From JAAYJT01 sp037445555 (GTDB taxonomy: Bacteria; Bacteroidota; Bacteroidia; Bacteroidales; JAAYJT01): 64,000 bases of DNA. The notes beneath the pieces are model-generated. The model worked only from the letters and a program-made list of their open reading frames with translations. It searched no databases and was not told where the DNA came from. Made by a program: the position numbers and the translations under genes. The stretch covers positions 10,687 to 74,686 of the forward strand of contig JBBIKG010000016.1 of assembly GCA_037445555.1 (NCBI GenBank). Reading direction: 5' to 3'. How positions within the stretch are numbered: the stretch's first letter is position 1; each line of letters begins with the position of its first letter. Positions 17,294-26,712 of the stretch are shown here, one piece after another.

Positions 17294-18079
17294 ATGAAAC
17301 ACCGGGCAATGATCCTGCTGTTACTTGGCCTTCTTGGCCTTGTGGCATGCCAGAGCCTGACCATGAAATCTCGCGAACCTTTGCAAATTGCCGTATCAAA
17401 GCTGGGCAAGAATTACCATCGCTGGCTGCTTGATGCCGACAGCAACCTCGCAATCTACAACCTTTACGACCTGAGCATTGACTCTGCTCTTAAGCTTTTA
17501 GACCAGTGTGACGCTCTGCTGGTAACCGGGGGTGAGGATGTGTATCCGGCATGGTATCAGCAGGAAGAAGACACGGTTCTGTGCGAAGGGTATGACCGCC
17601 GTCGGGATACACTGGAGCTAAAGCTTATTGAAAGGGCACTTGAACTTAAGATGCCATTAATGGGTATCTGCCGGGGTCATCAGATCACCAATGTGGCGCT
17701 TGGAGGCAGCCTTATTCCTGATATCCCGTCGCAAACCGACAGTCAGATGCAGCATCGCTGCGATAGCAGCGTGCCTCTTTGCCTGCATGAGGCTGAAATC
17801 TTGCCTGAAAGTATGTTATACAAGATCGTGAAGACAGACAAAGGTCAGGTTACAAGTTATCACCACCAGAGTGTCGACAGGTTGGCGTCATTATTAAAGG
17901 TAGGGGCAAAGTCGGCTGATGGCATCGTGGAAGCCATTGAATGGAAAGACGCATCGGATAAGGGCTTTTTGCTTGGAGTGCAATGGCACCCCGAAAGGAT
18001 GCAGGATTATCCGGAGCTTTCAGTGCCCATAGGCGAGCGCTTTGTGCTGGAGGCCCGTAAATTCAGATGCAGTAAGTAA
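17294..18079 (+). CDS. Class I glutamine amidotransferase-like lipoprotein (peptidase C26)
   Basis: 261 residues. A lipoprotein signal peptide ends in the lipobox LVAC, with Cys at residue 19. The rest is a class I glutamine-amidotransferase fold of the gamma-glutamyl-gamma-aminobutyrate hydrolase (PuuD, C26) kind: nucleophile Cys126 in MGICRGHQITNVALGG and the catalytic His232/Glu234 in VQWHPERM. PuuD-type enzymes hydrolyse gamma-glutamyl amides. The unusual point is export: a lipid-anchored copy would act in the periplasm or at the outer membrane, so the substrate may be a gamma-glutamyl peptide or wall fragment. It has its own -7 element. Confidence 0.85.
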   Translation: MKHRAMILLLLGLLGLVACQSLTMKSREPLQIAVSKLGKNYHRWLLDADSNLAIYNLYDLSIDSALKLLDQCDALLVTGGEDVYPAWYQQEEDTVLCEGYDRRRDTLELKLIERALELKMPLMGICRGHQITNVALGGSLIPDIPSQTDSQMQHRCDSSVPLCLHEAEILPESMLYKIVKTDKGQVTSYHHQSVDRLASLLKVGAKSADGIVEAIEWKDASDKGFLLGVQWHPERMQDYPELSVPIGERFVLEARKFRCSK

Positions 18080-18426
18080 CGGACACTATGGATTGTGCTC
18101 TGCAAACTTATCCAAGTGAAACCCGAATCCAAGATGGGTGTTCATTGTTGAAGCATTAAAGTGCTAATACCAGCCTACCTTACATCTCTGAAAGTTGCGG
18201 GTTTGTACCTCGACAAAAAAATCATACCAAAACAATGTCATACTAAGGGCAGGCTCTGCAATGTTTTCTTTGCTTTAAGATTATCAGGACAAACTCTTAG
18301 ATTTGGATTTATGTATACAAATAAATCGGAGTGTGCTTTTAGGATAAATCGGAATAAGTATCTTTGAAATAGATAATTTGATTGTGCCGTAAGCTCGCGA
18401 TACGCAATACTCTACCAATTTGCTTC
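18080..18426 (+). promoter_or_regulatory. Noncoding region with direct-repeat operator and -7 element
   Basis: No gene is convincing here; the short frame at 18161-18367 has no recognisable features. Two direct repeats ATAAATCGGA stand at 18321-18330 and 18344-18353 (23-base period), just upstream of TATCTTTG at 18359-18366, a good Bacteroidota -7 element. Transcription would start near 18373, ahead of the ATG at 18427. The repeats occupy the -33 region and look like a regulator binding site. Confidence 0.5.
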
Positions 18427-20241
18427 ATGTCTGTCGTGCCAATTACCTACGCTTGTAAACGTGCCCCCTACTCTATTGCTGATAAAATTTTAGATGTGAT
18501 TGCACGGTTGATGCTGATAATCTGGATGGTTTTTCAAATACACGCCTCTGGACTTGCTCAAGGCATTACCGCTGACTCCAACCCCGAATTTTCCTTTCAT
18601 CCCAAACCTAATGATGACGACTACCTTTTTTCACCGCCCAGCAACCTGGAATCAGCATTACTGGGTGGGGTACTTTATCTGAAGGAGAAGCAGGTTGGGA
18701 CAATGCCTTATCGCATGACGCCGGCCGACTTTATCGAACGGCATACATGTAACACAACCTTATTAAGCCGAGTAAGAAGTTTTGTTGGAAATTATGTTGT
18801 TCGCGAAAAACACCTCGAAGGTACATGGCCTTCGGTGGTGAGCTTTATCCCTTCCGTTGGCCCAAAAGCCTGGCAACCATTCTTTATGGCAACTGATTAC
18901 AATGCATTTACTACTGCAACCATCGGCCAGATATTATTTAGGATTAACGATTCTGCTTTACCGCAGAATATGAAGTTTCTGGATGAAATGAGGATCAATT
19001 CTCTTGTGGCATCGGATCAATTCAGAAACTGTTATGGGTACAATTTCTGGTTAAAAAGGCCATTGTCCAATCATAATATATCCGTGTCATCGCCTCTCAA
19101 TATTCCGATTTGGATGATTGATATCCGTAAGCGTTTTTCGGATGCTACAAACATAGGAAAACTCCCAGAATTTGATGAATCAGATCTATTGGATGCCTGG
19201 ATGGACAGAATTTATAATAAAAAAGAAAATGCTTGGGGAGGTACCGCCCTGTTCAACGTTCCAAACGATTCTGACGATACTTCGCTGGCAATGATTTTGA
19301 AAATGAAATTTTTTCAAACCTATGGGCTGACCTTGCATGAGGGCGATTCACTTGCATTATTTATGTTAGCAAAGTATCGTGACACAGATCGTTATGAAAA
19401 AGACAGGCATAACCAACACCTCTCAAACGAAACCCATGCATTCCTAACCTGGCACAGGCACGAACATAATCCGCTGTTCAGTGAGCCGGAAGCAGGCGTG
19501 CTTCCTCTGGCAATAAATAATATTGACCTAGTAGTAAACTCAAACATACTACGGGCACTTGGAATGGCGAACTTGAAACACTTGCGGGGCTTCGATGAAT
19601 CGTTATCGGTCATCTCGGCTTTGGCGCACGGTGGATTGTGGAAAAAATGCCTGCTCTACTATCCTGAAGCCTTGTGGTTGCCGTATAGCTTTGCAAAAGC
19701 TGTGAGAGAAGGTAATATCCAAAGCGAAATAGCAATAAATACACTTATCACTCTAATGAGAGATATGTTACAAGAAAAAAGATTGTTTGAGATACAGCAT
19801 CCGGATGTATACGGAGCCTTTCCACCCTCTGATTCCGTCAGCTTTTCACTATCTACTGCACTCGGTCTTAATGCCTTAATTTATATGGGCGAAGAAATTG
19901 CACAAGAAGCCGGTTTAGTCGAATATTACAGAACATCTATTGATAATGCTGTAGCGTTTTTGGTGAAACATAAACGAAACGCCGGTATCTCAAAACTAGG
20001 CCCACAGGTTATGCACACGACCAATTACTGGCCGAGTGGGCCTATATTCTCATCGTCCATCAAACAATTAGCAAGCTGGTATTCCAACGCCCTTACTACA
20101 GCACTTGCGGTTGAAGCCTTAAGCCATGTCATTCAAAATACAGGCTCCAGTCCTTACCAGGCTGCTCCCGAGGCCTTGCACCTTGTGCTGTTCAATAATC
20201 AATTGCGCATTAAAAGCGGTATGCCCGAGGCTGCGCAGTAG
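18427..20241 (+). CDS. Exported helical-repeat protein with DxDDT motif (terpene-cyclase-like fold?)
   Basis: 604 residues from the ATG at 18427; the frame continues back to a TTG at 18382 without a better start. A hydrophobic stretch MLIIWMVFQIHASGLA (about residues 29-44) looks like a signal peptide, possibly cleaved after Ala. The remainder is rich in amphipathic helices, with blocks such as LESALLGGVLYLKEKQ, VVNSNILRALGM, SFSLSTALGLNALIYMG and SSSIKQLASWYSNALTTALAVEALS that recall the alpha/alpha-toroid of prenyltransferases and squalene-hopene cyclases. PNDSDDTSLAM places DSDDT at residues 281-285, matching the DxDDT acid motif of class II terpene cyclases. Export argues against ordinary terpene cyclisation; I cannot assign a function. 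Confidence 0.6.
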   Translation: MSVVPITYACKRAPYSIADKILDVIARLMLIIWMVFQIHASGLAQGITADSNPEFSFHPKPNDDDYLFSPPSNLESALLGGVLYLKEKQVGTMPYRMTPADFIERHTCNTTLLSRVRSFVGNYVVREKHLEGTWPSVVSFIPSVGPKAWQPFFMATDYNAFTTATIGQILFRINDSALPQNMKFLDEMRINSLVASDQFRNCYGYNFWLKRPLSNHNISVSSPLNIPIWMIDIRKRFSDATNIGKLPEFDESDLLDAWMDRIYNKKENAWGGTALFNVPNDSDDTSLAMILKMKFFQTYGLTLHEGDSLALFMLAKYRDTDRYEKDRHNQHLSNETHAFLTWHRHEHNPLFSEPEAGVLPLAINNIDLVVNSNILRALGMANLKHLRGFDESLSVISALAHGGLWKKCLLYYPEALWLPYSFAKAVREGNIQSEIAINTLITLMRDMLQEKRLFEIQHPDVYGAFPPSDSVSFSLSTALGLNALIYMGEEIAQEAGLVEYYRTSIDNAVAFLVKHKRNAGISKLGPQVMHTTNYWPSGPIFSSSIKQLASWYSNALTTALAVEALSHVIQNTGSSPYQAAPEALHLVLFNNQLRIKSGMPEAAQ

Positions 20242-20451
20242 AATGTCTTGTCCTGAATTAGGATTAACAATAAAAACTATAAACTTTTTTCAGGAAGTTA
20301 CACACACCCCGATAAATTCGTGACCAAAGCCACACTAGCCAACGTTGAAACCATTACTTTGTTAAAGAGTGTAATTACGCCTACCCATAAAACGAGGTTG
20401 ATATAAATATTTACTATAATTTAGATACCGAAAATTTGATATTTTGATATA

Positions 20452-22677
20452 ATGGCAAACGACAAAAACGGATACATAAAAGTAAAAGCAGAGTACGAAC
20501 TGGTTTATGCCGGAAAAGAGCCAAAGGCAAGCATTCTGACTAACACCCTTGAAGCGCCTTTGCAGGAAGTGAGAGTTTTTAATGAAGGCAACGAGTGTGA
20601 AGACGGCTGGCGCAATATGCTCATTTTTGGCGACAACCTGCTGGCTTTGAAAACCCTTTACGAAGACATTAAAGAAGGTGGGCCCAATAAATACGGACTA
20701 CGCAATAGAATTAAACTCATTTACATTGACCCTCCTTTTGCTACCAAGCAGGATTTTATGAAGGACAAGGAAAAGGCTTATGCTGATAAGGTGAAAGGGG
20801 CACAGTTTATTGAATTTATGAGAAAGCGTCTCGTGTTTCTAAGAGAAATTCTTGCAGATAATGGCTGTATTTATGTTCATCTTGATTGGAAGAAAAGTCA
20901 TTACATAAAAACAATAATGGATGAGGTTTTTTCTGAAGTATGTTTTCTTAATAATGTTGTTTGGTGTTATAAAACAAGGCAATTCTCAAAGAAATATTTT
21001 AATAGAAAGCACGATGACATTTTAGTTTATACTAAAAGCTATGATCAACAAATATTCAATTTTGATGATCCACTAGTTTTGGAAGGATATAAGGAAGAAA
21101 CTATAAAAAAATATAAGCTTAAGGATGAAAATGGATATTATAGATTATGTGGTAGAGGTATTGCAGGTAGCCCAATAAAATCTGCAAAAGATGTTGACCC
21201 GAAATGGGAATTGACACATCCTCATTTGACTGTCAGAAATTATCTCAAAGCTGGCTACCCACCTAATGATTATTGGAATATTGAGATTGTTAATCAAGCT
21301 GCACATGAACGAGAAGATTATCCCACACAAAAGCCTGAAAAACTTTTGGCGAAAATAATTTCTGCTTCTTCCAATGAAGGAGATATTATCTTAGACGCTT
21401 TTGCAGGTAGTGGCACTACATTATCAGTATCTGAAAAATTACAAAGGAAATGGATTGGAATTGATTGTGGTAAATTGTCAGTTTATACGATTCAAAACCG
21501 ATTATTGAACTTGAAAACAGGTATTGGTGCAGAACAAAAAGACAAGAGACTGCAAACTGAAAGAATTGAAAATACAAAAGAAACCGAAGAAACCAGAGGT
21601 ATGTTTTTCGTCTCAGAAAAAGCAAAAAACGGACAATTGGATTTAACCGATGACTTTCTGTATCACTTGCACGAGTTGTTGAAAAATGTAACTGGTTTGG
21701 ATGAGTTTTCGTTGGTTTGTCCCGAAGAAAAATTTCATTTAAGCAACTACGAAGAAGATGAAAACGGTTTACGATTGCTGAAAAAAGAGCATATCACCTA
21801 TAAAATCAGTTTTATTGAGCCCAAAGCCAAACCACCAAAATCGGAGCCACTAAAAGCCAAAACCTTTGTGTTGTACAATGCCGGTGTTTACGACAAAGAA
21901 AATATCCTGAACCTACATTGGGAGCAATACAAAGAGTTTGTAATAAAACTGTTTGAGGTGCGTAAAAACGAACATAGTATCAATGGCTTTGCAGTAGATG
22001 GCTACATTGGCGTTCATAGTGCCTACATTTGGAACTACCCCGAAAAGAAAAATATTGCCATTGATGAAGATTACGTTTCAGAATTGCACAGCTATTTGAA
22101 AGGCAAAGCCGGTGAACGCTTTTATGTTATTGCTCCTACCCAGAGCATTAGCTTTATGCAGGATGAAATAAAACTGGGCGAGACTGTTTATACATTTTTG
22201 AAAGTCCCTGTTTCAGTTTTAATCCGTCTTATTCAAAGCGGAGAATTAGGAAGTTTCAAACAACCCAAATCGGAGGATAATGTAAACGAAGTAATTGATG
22301 CTTTTGGTTTTGATTTCGTTTCGCAACCGCAGTTAAAATACACTCTTCACAAGCAAAAGAAAAAGGAGGGTATGTTTGAGAGCGACATCTACACTATTAA
22401 GCTCAACGAGTTTTATTCCGATGGCTTGCTCTATTCACCCGAAGATTTTAAAAACTTTGAAACACTTTCGCTGGTACTCATTGACTACGATTACGAGGGC
22501 GAACCCTTTACTATGGATATGCACCTGTGGGGCAAAGACCTCGTAAAAGACGAAACCACTCCGGTAGAAATTAATATCGAAGCCGACAAATGGGAAAAAG
22601 CAATACTTGCTGTAATTCTGATTGATGAATACGGCAACGAAAAGAAATTAGTATTTGACAAAAAAGATTTCAAATAA
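20452..22677 (+). CDS. Type III restriction-modification system DNA methyltransferase (Mod)
   Basis: 741 residues. The catalytic motif IV appears as DPPF (Asp93) before the SAM-binding motif FAGSGTT (about 317-323), the motif order of beta-class N6-adenine methyltransferases, which includes type III Mod subunits. The region between, roughly 130-300, should hold the target recognition domain. About 400 residues after the methylase core probably contact Res. It methylates one strand of an asymmetric site and gives Res its specificity. The stop codon overlaps the Res start (TAATG). The DNA looks clearly more A/T-rich than the flanking housekeeping genes, consistent with transfer. Confidence 0.93.
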   Translation: MANDKNGYIKVKAEYELVYAGKEPKASILTNTLEAPLQEVRVFNEGNECEDGWRNMLIFGDNLLALKTLYEDIKEGGPNKYGLRNRIKLIYIDPPFATKQDFMKDKEKAYADKVKGAQFIEFMRKRLVFLREILADNGCIYVHLDWKKSHYIKTIMDEVFSEVCFLNNVVWCYKTRQFSKKYFNRKHDDILVYTKSYDQQIFNFDDPLVLEGYKEETIKKYKLKDENGYYRLCGRGIAGSPIKSAKDVDPKWELTHPHLTVRNYLKAGYPPNDYWNIEIVNQAAHEREDYPTQKPEKLLAKIISASSNEGDIILDAFAGSGTTLSVSEKLQRKWIGIDCGKLSVYTIQNRLLNLKTGIGAEQKDKRLQTERIENTKETEETRGMFFVSEKAKNGQLDLTDDFLYHLHELLKNVTGLDEFSLVCPEEKFHLSNYEEDENGLRLLKKEHITYKISFIEPKAKPPKSEPLKAKTFVLYNAGVYDKENILNLHWEQYKEFVIKLFEVRKNEHSINGFAVDGYIGVHSAYIWNYPEKKNIAIDEDYVSELHSYLKGKAGERFYVIAPTQSISFMQDEIKLGETVYTFLKVPVSVLIRLIQSGELGSFKQPKSEDNVNEVIDAFGFDFVSQPQLKYTLHKQKKKEGMFESDIYTIKLNEFYSDGLLYSPEDFKNFETLSLVLIDYDYEGEPFTMDMHLWGKDLVKDETTPVEINIEADKWEKAILAVILIDEYGNEKKLVFDKKDFK

Positions 22678-25349
22678 TGAGCATCAAAATAAAAAATACC
22701 GATTTGGTTTTGCAATACAGCGATGATGCTGTAAACGAAATCCTGAATAAATACGATACCTATTTGGAAGCTTTGTACAACGATGATTATTCTTTTCATC
22801 GTGATGCAGTAAAGTCAGCCGTTGGTTTTCTTCTATCGGAGAAATACAAAACAATGGAAGATCTTGCCAAAGAAAACTATCTGAAAAATCCGAAAATTAA
22901 AGAACGGTATCCGTCAAAAGAAGATTATCTCGGAGCTTTACCCTTAGGCAAATTTAAAGCCTGTTCTATGGATTTGGCTACTGGTTCAGGAAAGAGTTTT
23001 TTAATGTTTGGTATTGCCCAGGTCATGCTTTGCGAAGGAGCCATTGACAAAGTGTTGGTGCTTTGTCCGTCATTAACTATTGAAGAAGGGTTGACCGACA
23101 AATTCAAAACACTGAACAGTAGGAAAGATTTGGTTGATATTCTTAAAGCAATCAATCCAAGATATGTACAGCCGGAAATCAAAAATGCCTCGGAAACCAT
23201 TTTGCCTTATGATATCTGCATAGAAAATATTCATGCCACTTACCTGCGCACCGGCTCATCCATTCAGGCAAGTTTCAAAAACGAAGGACAAAGTGTTTTG
23301 GTTCTGAACGATGAAGCTCATCATATTTTTTCAGGCGAAGCAGACAGCAAGGATAAGAAGTGGATTGAATTTCTAATGGACAAGGAATATAATTTCAAAT
23401 TCATTGTCAATGTTACCGGAACTCCATATTATGGCTCCGACAACAACGATTATTTTAGTGATGTGATTTATCGCTTTGGCTTAAAACAAGCTGTTGACAA
23501 AGGCATCGTAAAAAAAGTTGACCCGAAAACCTACGATGAATATAAAGAAGATAAGGGCTATCAACAGATTTGGGCAGTGCATCAGGAGAACATTAAAACC
23601 TATGGTAAATATTTAAAACCCATTACCATTGTGGTTTGTGCCAGTATTGCAGAAGCAATAATTGAATGGGATGCTTTGGTAAAATTCATATCAGAAAAAG
23701 AAGAAATCAGCATTGAGGAAGCATCCGTAAAAGTTATTTGGGTTACCTCTGGAATTCCTGGGAAAGATACTAGAGTCGGCAAAGTCATTGCACCAATTTT
23801 GGCCAAGGATAAAGACAACCGTGCACCTGAAACAATCAGAAAAGAAAATTTGAAATTGTTAAAAAGAGTTGATGAAAGCGACAATCCAATACAATGGATT
23901 GTTTCTGTTTCTATGCTGACAGAAGGATGGGATGTGAAGAATGTTTTTCAGGTTGTGCCACACAAGCAAAGAGCTTTTAACTCAAAATTGCTGATTGCAC
24001 AGGTTTTGGGCAGGGGCTTACGTATTCCACAGGGTTTAAAAGTTGCCATTGGAGCCGACAAAATATTCCTGAAAGTGAATAATCACGAAAAATGGAATCA
24101 GGAAATACAGAATTTATACAATGAAATTCTTGAACTGGAAAACCGCCTCTCATGGGGCTACGATAAAAACAGAAGCAAATACGCATTCACTTTACACAAT
24201 TTGAAATACGAGCCAAAAGAAACCACGAAAGAAACTAAAAAAGAAAAAGCACAAGCACCCAAAATCTTTGGTTTCAATCCTCAAAGAAAAGTATCAGAAT
24301 ATAAAGCCGATTTTCAGTACAATTCAATAAGTTATGTTTTTGAGGATAAAGAAGTGTATGGAATTGAACAGGCGGTAACAAATCTATACACCTATCTAAA
24401 AGACAAAGACCCAAAAATTGCTAAAGAATATTCCAAAGCTAAACTAAAATCAGCTATTCAAAAGGAATTGAAATCTAAGGGCTATGATGATGATTTTTTG
24501 AGTAAAGAAAATTATTTATCAGCCCAGCAGGCATTTGGTCCTGTTTTCCGGGAAACAGGTAAGGAAGTGCCAAGAGTTTCAAATGTTGCAGATGCATTAT
24601 TTGAGATCAAATCAGACAATTTTCCAAGACTATCCTTCAGCGAGGACAGTTTAAAACGCAACGGTTTTCTTTTCTACACTGATAAAACAGAAGGGTTTTA
24701 CAAGGACGAAGAAAAAACACTGTTCAAAACCTACACAGGGCTTGATAAGCAAATTTCTGAATTAACCACCGAATTAACAAGGCCCGAATCTGATAAAGTA
24801 TTAATCGCCCATAAGATTGCCGAACTTGCCACACTTCAGGGAGAATTAAACCATCATTTGCATAAGGTTGAAGAAGCAAAATTCAAATCTGCTTTAAATG
24901 CACTTTACGTTTCATACACCCCCGAAATAGAATTTGCAAAAACTCTTTTTCTGAATATTGAATTGATTGATGCATTTCTTAAATCAGCAGACAAAGGGTT
25001 TTACGGATTCCCATATTCATACAAACCTGAAACAAAAGCAAAAACACACGTTAAAAACGAGACATTCCATCCTGACTTTTTCCTGAAAGTTAAGGGCACA
25101 GAGGACATTATTGTTATAGAAACTAAAAAGAAAGACGATGACAGCAATAAAAACAAAGCCAAATATCGAGATGGTAAAATTCATTTTGAAAACCTGAATA
25201 AAAAGCTTGAAGAAGGTAAATACGAGGAAAGGTACTTTTTCAAATTTCTCTCAGATGATGGTAGCGATATAGCCGACTTCTTCCAATCCATCAAGGACAG
25301 CAGACACAAAATCTGGAAATCAACATTAATGAATCAGTTAGAAAGATAA
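22677..25349 (+). CDS. Type III restriction enzyme, helicase-nuclease subunit (Res)
   Basis: 890 residues. The superfamily 2 helicase core shows Walker A ATGSGKS near residue 101, the DEAH box in VLNDEAHHIF near 212, motif III VTGTPYY and motif VI QVLGRGLRIPQG near 440. The C-terminal endonuclease has the PD-(D/E)xK pattern: HPDFFLKVKG followed by IIVIETKKK near residues 798-815. With Mod it translocates or slides on DNA and cuts near head-to-head unmethylated sites. All motifs are intact, so the system looks functional. It begins on the last base of the mod stop codon. Confidence 0.93.
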   Translation: MSIKIKNTDLVLQYSDDAVNEILNKYDTYLEALYNDDYSFHRDAVKSAVGFLLSEKYKTMEDLAKENYLKNPKIKERYPSKEDYLGALPLGKFKACSMDLATGSGKSFLMFGIAQVMLCEGAIDKVLVLCPSLTIEEGLTDKFKTLNSRKDLVDILKAINPRYVQPEIKNASETILPYDICIENIHATYLRTGSSIQASFKNEGQSVLVLNDEAHHIFSGEADSKDKKWIEFLMDKEYNFKFIVNVTGTPYYGSDNNDYFSDVIYRFGLKQAVDKGIVKKVDPKTYDEYKEDKGYQQIWAVHQENIKTYGKYLKPITIVVCASIAEAIIEWDALVKFISEKEEISIEEASVKVIWVTSGIPGKDTRVGKVIAPILAKDKDNRAPETIRKENLKLLKRVDESDNPIQWIVSVSMLTEGWDVKNVFQVVPHKQRAFNSKLLIAQVLGRGLRIPQGLKVAIGADKIFLKVNNHEKWNQEIQNLYNEILELENRLSWGYDKNRSKYAFTLHNLKYEPKETTKETKKEKAQAPKIFGFNPQRKVSEYKADFQYNSISYVFEDKEVYGIEQAVTNLYTYLKDKDPKIAKEYSKAKLKSAIQKELKSKGYDDDFLSKENYLSAQQAFGPVFRETGKEVPRVSNVADALFEIKSDNFPRLSFSEDSLKRNGFLFYTDKTEGFYKDEEKTLFKTYTGLDKQISELTTELTRPESDKVLIAHKIAELATLQGELNHHLHKVEEAKFKSALNALYVSYTPEIEFAKTLFLNIELIDAFLKSADKGFYGFPYSYKPETKAKTHVKNETFHPDFFLKVKGTEDIIVIETKKKDDDSNKNKAKYRDGKIHFENLNKKLEEGKYEERYFFKFLSDDGSDIADFFQSIKDSRHKIWKSTLMNQLER

Positions 25350-25705
25350 ATATTATAAGCATTTTGCTAAAAATTAAAACTGAAATCAGCAACAATAAAT
25401 TTTATCAAGATCATTTCTCAAATGATGGGTTCCGGTTTGTTGCCAAGCATGTCAGACGAGTTTAATTATAAACACACAAGCAACAAAATGTGTGTTGTGG
25501 ATGGTGCAAATGATAACATAATTGAAGCCCTTGTAATTGACGATGATAATCGGAACACAATTATTGTACAAGGCAAATTTTCGGAATCTGGCTCAATTGA
25601 TAGCAGCCCTTTACAAGAAATATTATCGGCATGGGCGAGCTTTCACCTTTTATCACTTAAAGCAGCAGTTTTGTAACTTTACAGAAACAAAATCATACCT
25701 GAACA
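25350..25705. other. Gap between res and the next gene
   Basis: Apart from the 84-codon remnant, this A/T-rich stretch holds TAACTTTA at 25674-25681, a near-match to the -7 consensus ahead of the lipoprotein gene at 25706. No repeats or attachment-like sequences marking an island border are visible. Confidence 0.35.
25422..25676 (+). pseudogene. Short remnant downstream of Res, possibly AIPR-like
   Basis: An 84-codon frame beginning MMGSGLLPSMSDEFNYKH. The segment IIEALVIDDDNRNTIIVQGKF and the following SPLQEILSAW resemble, from memory, the N-terminal region of AIPR-type phage-abortive proteins, which in full length run to more than 500 residues; here the frame stops soon after. It lies 72 bases behind the restriction gene, in the same A/T-rich block, as expected for decayed defence-island cargo. 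The resemblance is weak and a small intact unknown gene is possible. Confidence 0.35.
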
Positions 25706-26377
25706 ATGAAAATTTATTATTTCTTACCCCTCATGCTTTTTTCCTGCACCCATACACCTAAACCACACCCTGAACCCAAAAATCAGGATTCGTTAAATGC
25801 AATAGAGCTGGCAATAAATGACAGCATTGCCAGGGAAAATGAAAAGCTTCAGGCATTGAATGATTTGTCGATGAGTGCCTATGGCGGTGCGAGATTTGGA
25901 ATGAGCGTAGCTGAAGTGCTACAAACTGAAGGTTTTTCAGGAGGTAGAGCAGACGGCGATATAGTGCGCCCACCATCAGACAAGCGTAGGGTTGGAAATT
26001 TTAATTATGATATTGTGTCGAACTTCCACGAGAATAGACTATACCTGGTCACATTTGGATCGGCCTGGCAGACCGCTTCGTTTATTGAATTCGACATGGT
26101 AACCATGCTGAACAATCTGAAGGATGTAATTACGATTCGCTATGGTGAGCCTCGCATGAAGTACAAAATGCCCAGTGTCTTGGATTTTGAGCCGGGCGCT
26201 CTTCGCTGGGTGTACAAATGGGAAATCGCCGAAAAAGTGATCACAATCGGCATGCGCGAGAGTGTCGAGGGTGCCAACTATCAGGCCGTTATGTGGATTT
26301 ACAACAAACCTATTTTTGAGCGGATAGGATATAACAAAGCCAACGTCAACAAAGTGAAGGACGCCGCAAAGTTCTGA
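25706..26377 (+). CDS. Lipoprotein of unknown function
   Basis: 223 residues. MKIYYFLPLMLFSC is a short lipoprotein signal with the acylated Cys at residue 14, followed by a Pro-rich spacer. The mature part starts with a helical stretch (NAIELAINDSIARENEKLQALND), then GARFGMSVAEVLQTEGFSGG and a beta-rich region with LYLVTFGSAWQTASFIEFDMV and WVYKWEIAEKVITIGMRES. The FGMS-xxEV pattern appears in many small Bacteroidota envelope proteins, but I cannot name a family. It is expected on the periplasmic face of a membrane. Confidence 0.7.
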   Translation: MKIYYFLPLMLFSCTHTPKPHPEPKNQDSLNAIELAINDSIARENEKLQALNDLSMSAYGGARFGMSVAEVLQTEGFSGGRADGDIVRPPSDKRRVGNFNYDIVSNFHENRLYLVTFGSAWQTASFIEFDMVTMLNNLKDVITIRYGEPRMKYKMPSVLDFEPGALRWVYKWEIAEKVITIGMRESVEGANYQAVMWIYNKPIFERIGYNKANVNKVKDAAKF

Positions 26378-26712
26378 TGTCAAAGCCACATCCAGAAAAG
26401 TGCAGGCTGCACCATTAAAGCTATTACTTTGATTGGCAGATTCAACCCACAGCCCCAATCGAAAAAACTTTGGCCACAAATCTATTTAGATAAAGAATCA
26501 TTTTAGCTATTTTTAGAGCTTGCACCCCCTACATCAGGAAAAGCTGAAGTGTCAAACAGAAGGTATGAAGTGAGAGGACTCATATTCACTCATGTTACAC
26601 TTTTAAGTTCTGATTATAAATTTTGTGATAAAATTTATTAACTTTAAAGCTGAAAATTGGTGGTTAATTAATGGATTATGCCAAATGGCATTTATTATTA
26701 AATACTTATAAG
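26378..26712. promoter_or_regulatory. Intergenic region before the large secreted protein
   Basis: No gene seen. It contains a perfect 13-base palindrome GTGCAG-G-CTGCAC at 26400-26412 (too tight for a stable hairpin, possibly an operator) and TAACTTTA at 26639-26646, one base off the -7 consensus and a plausible promoter for the gene at 26713. The same TAACTTTA stands before the lipoprotein gene upstream. Confidence 0.35.

Noticed and set aside
18161..18367. 68-codon open frame before the DxDDT protein
   Set aside because: No recognisable features, and it contains the direct repeats and -7 element of the next gene.
20452..22677. Phase-variable repeat tract in the type III mod gene
   Set aside because: Such genes often carry tandem tetranucleotide repeats, but none is visible here.
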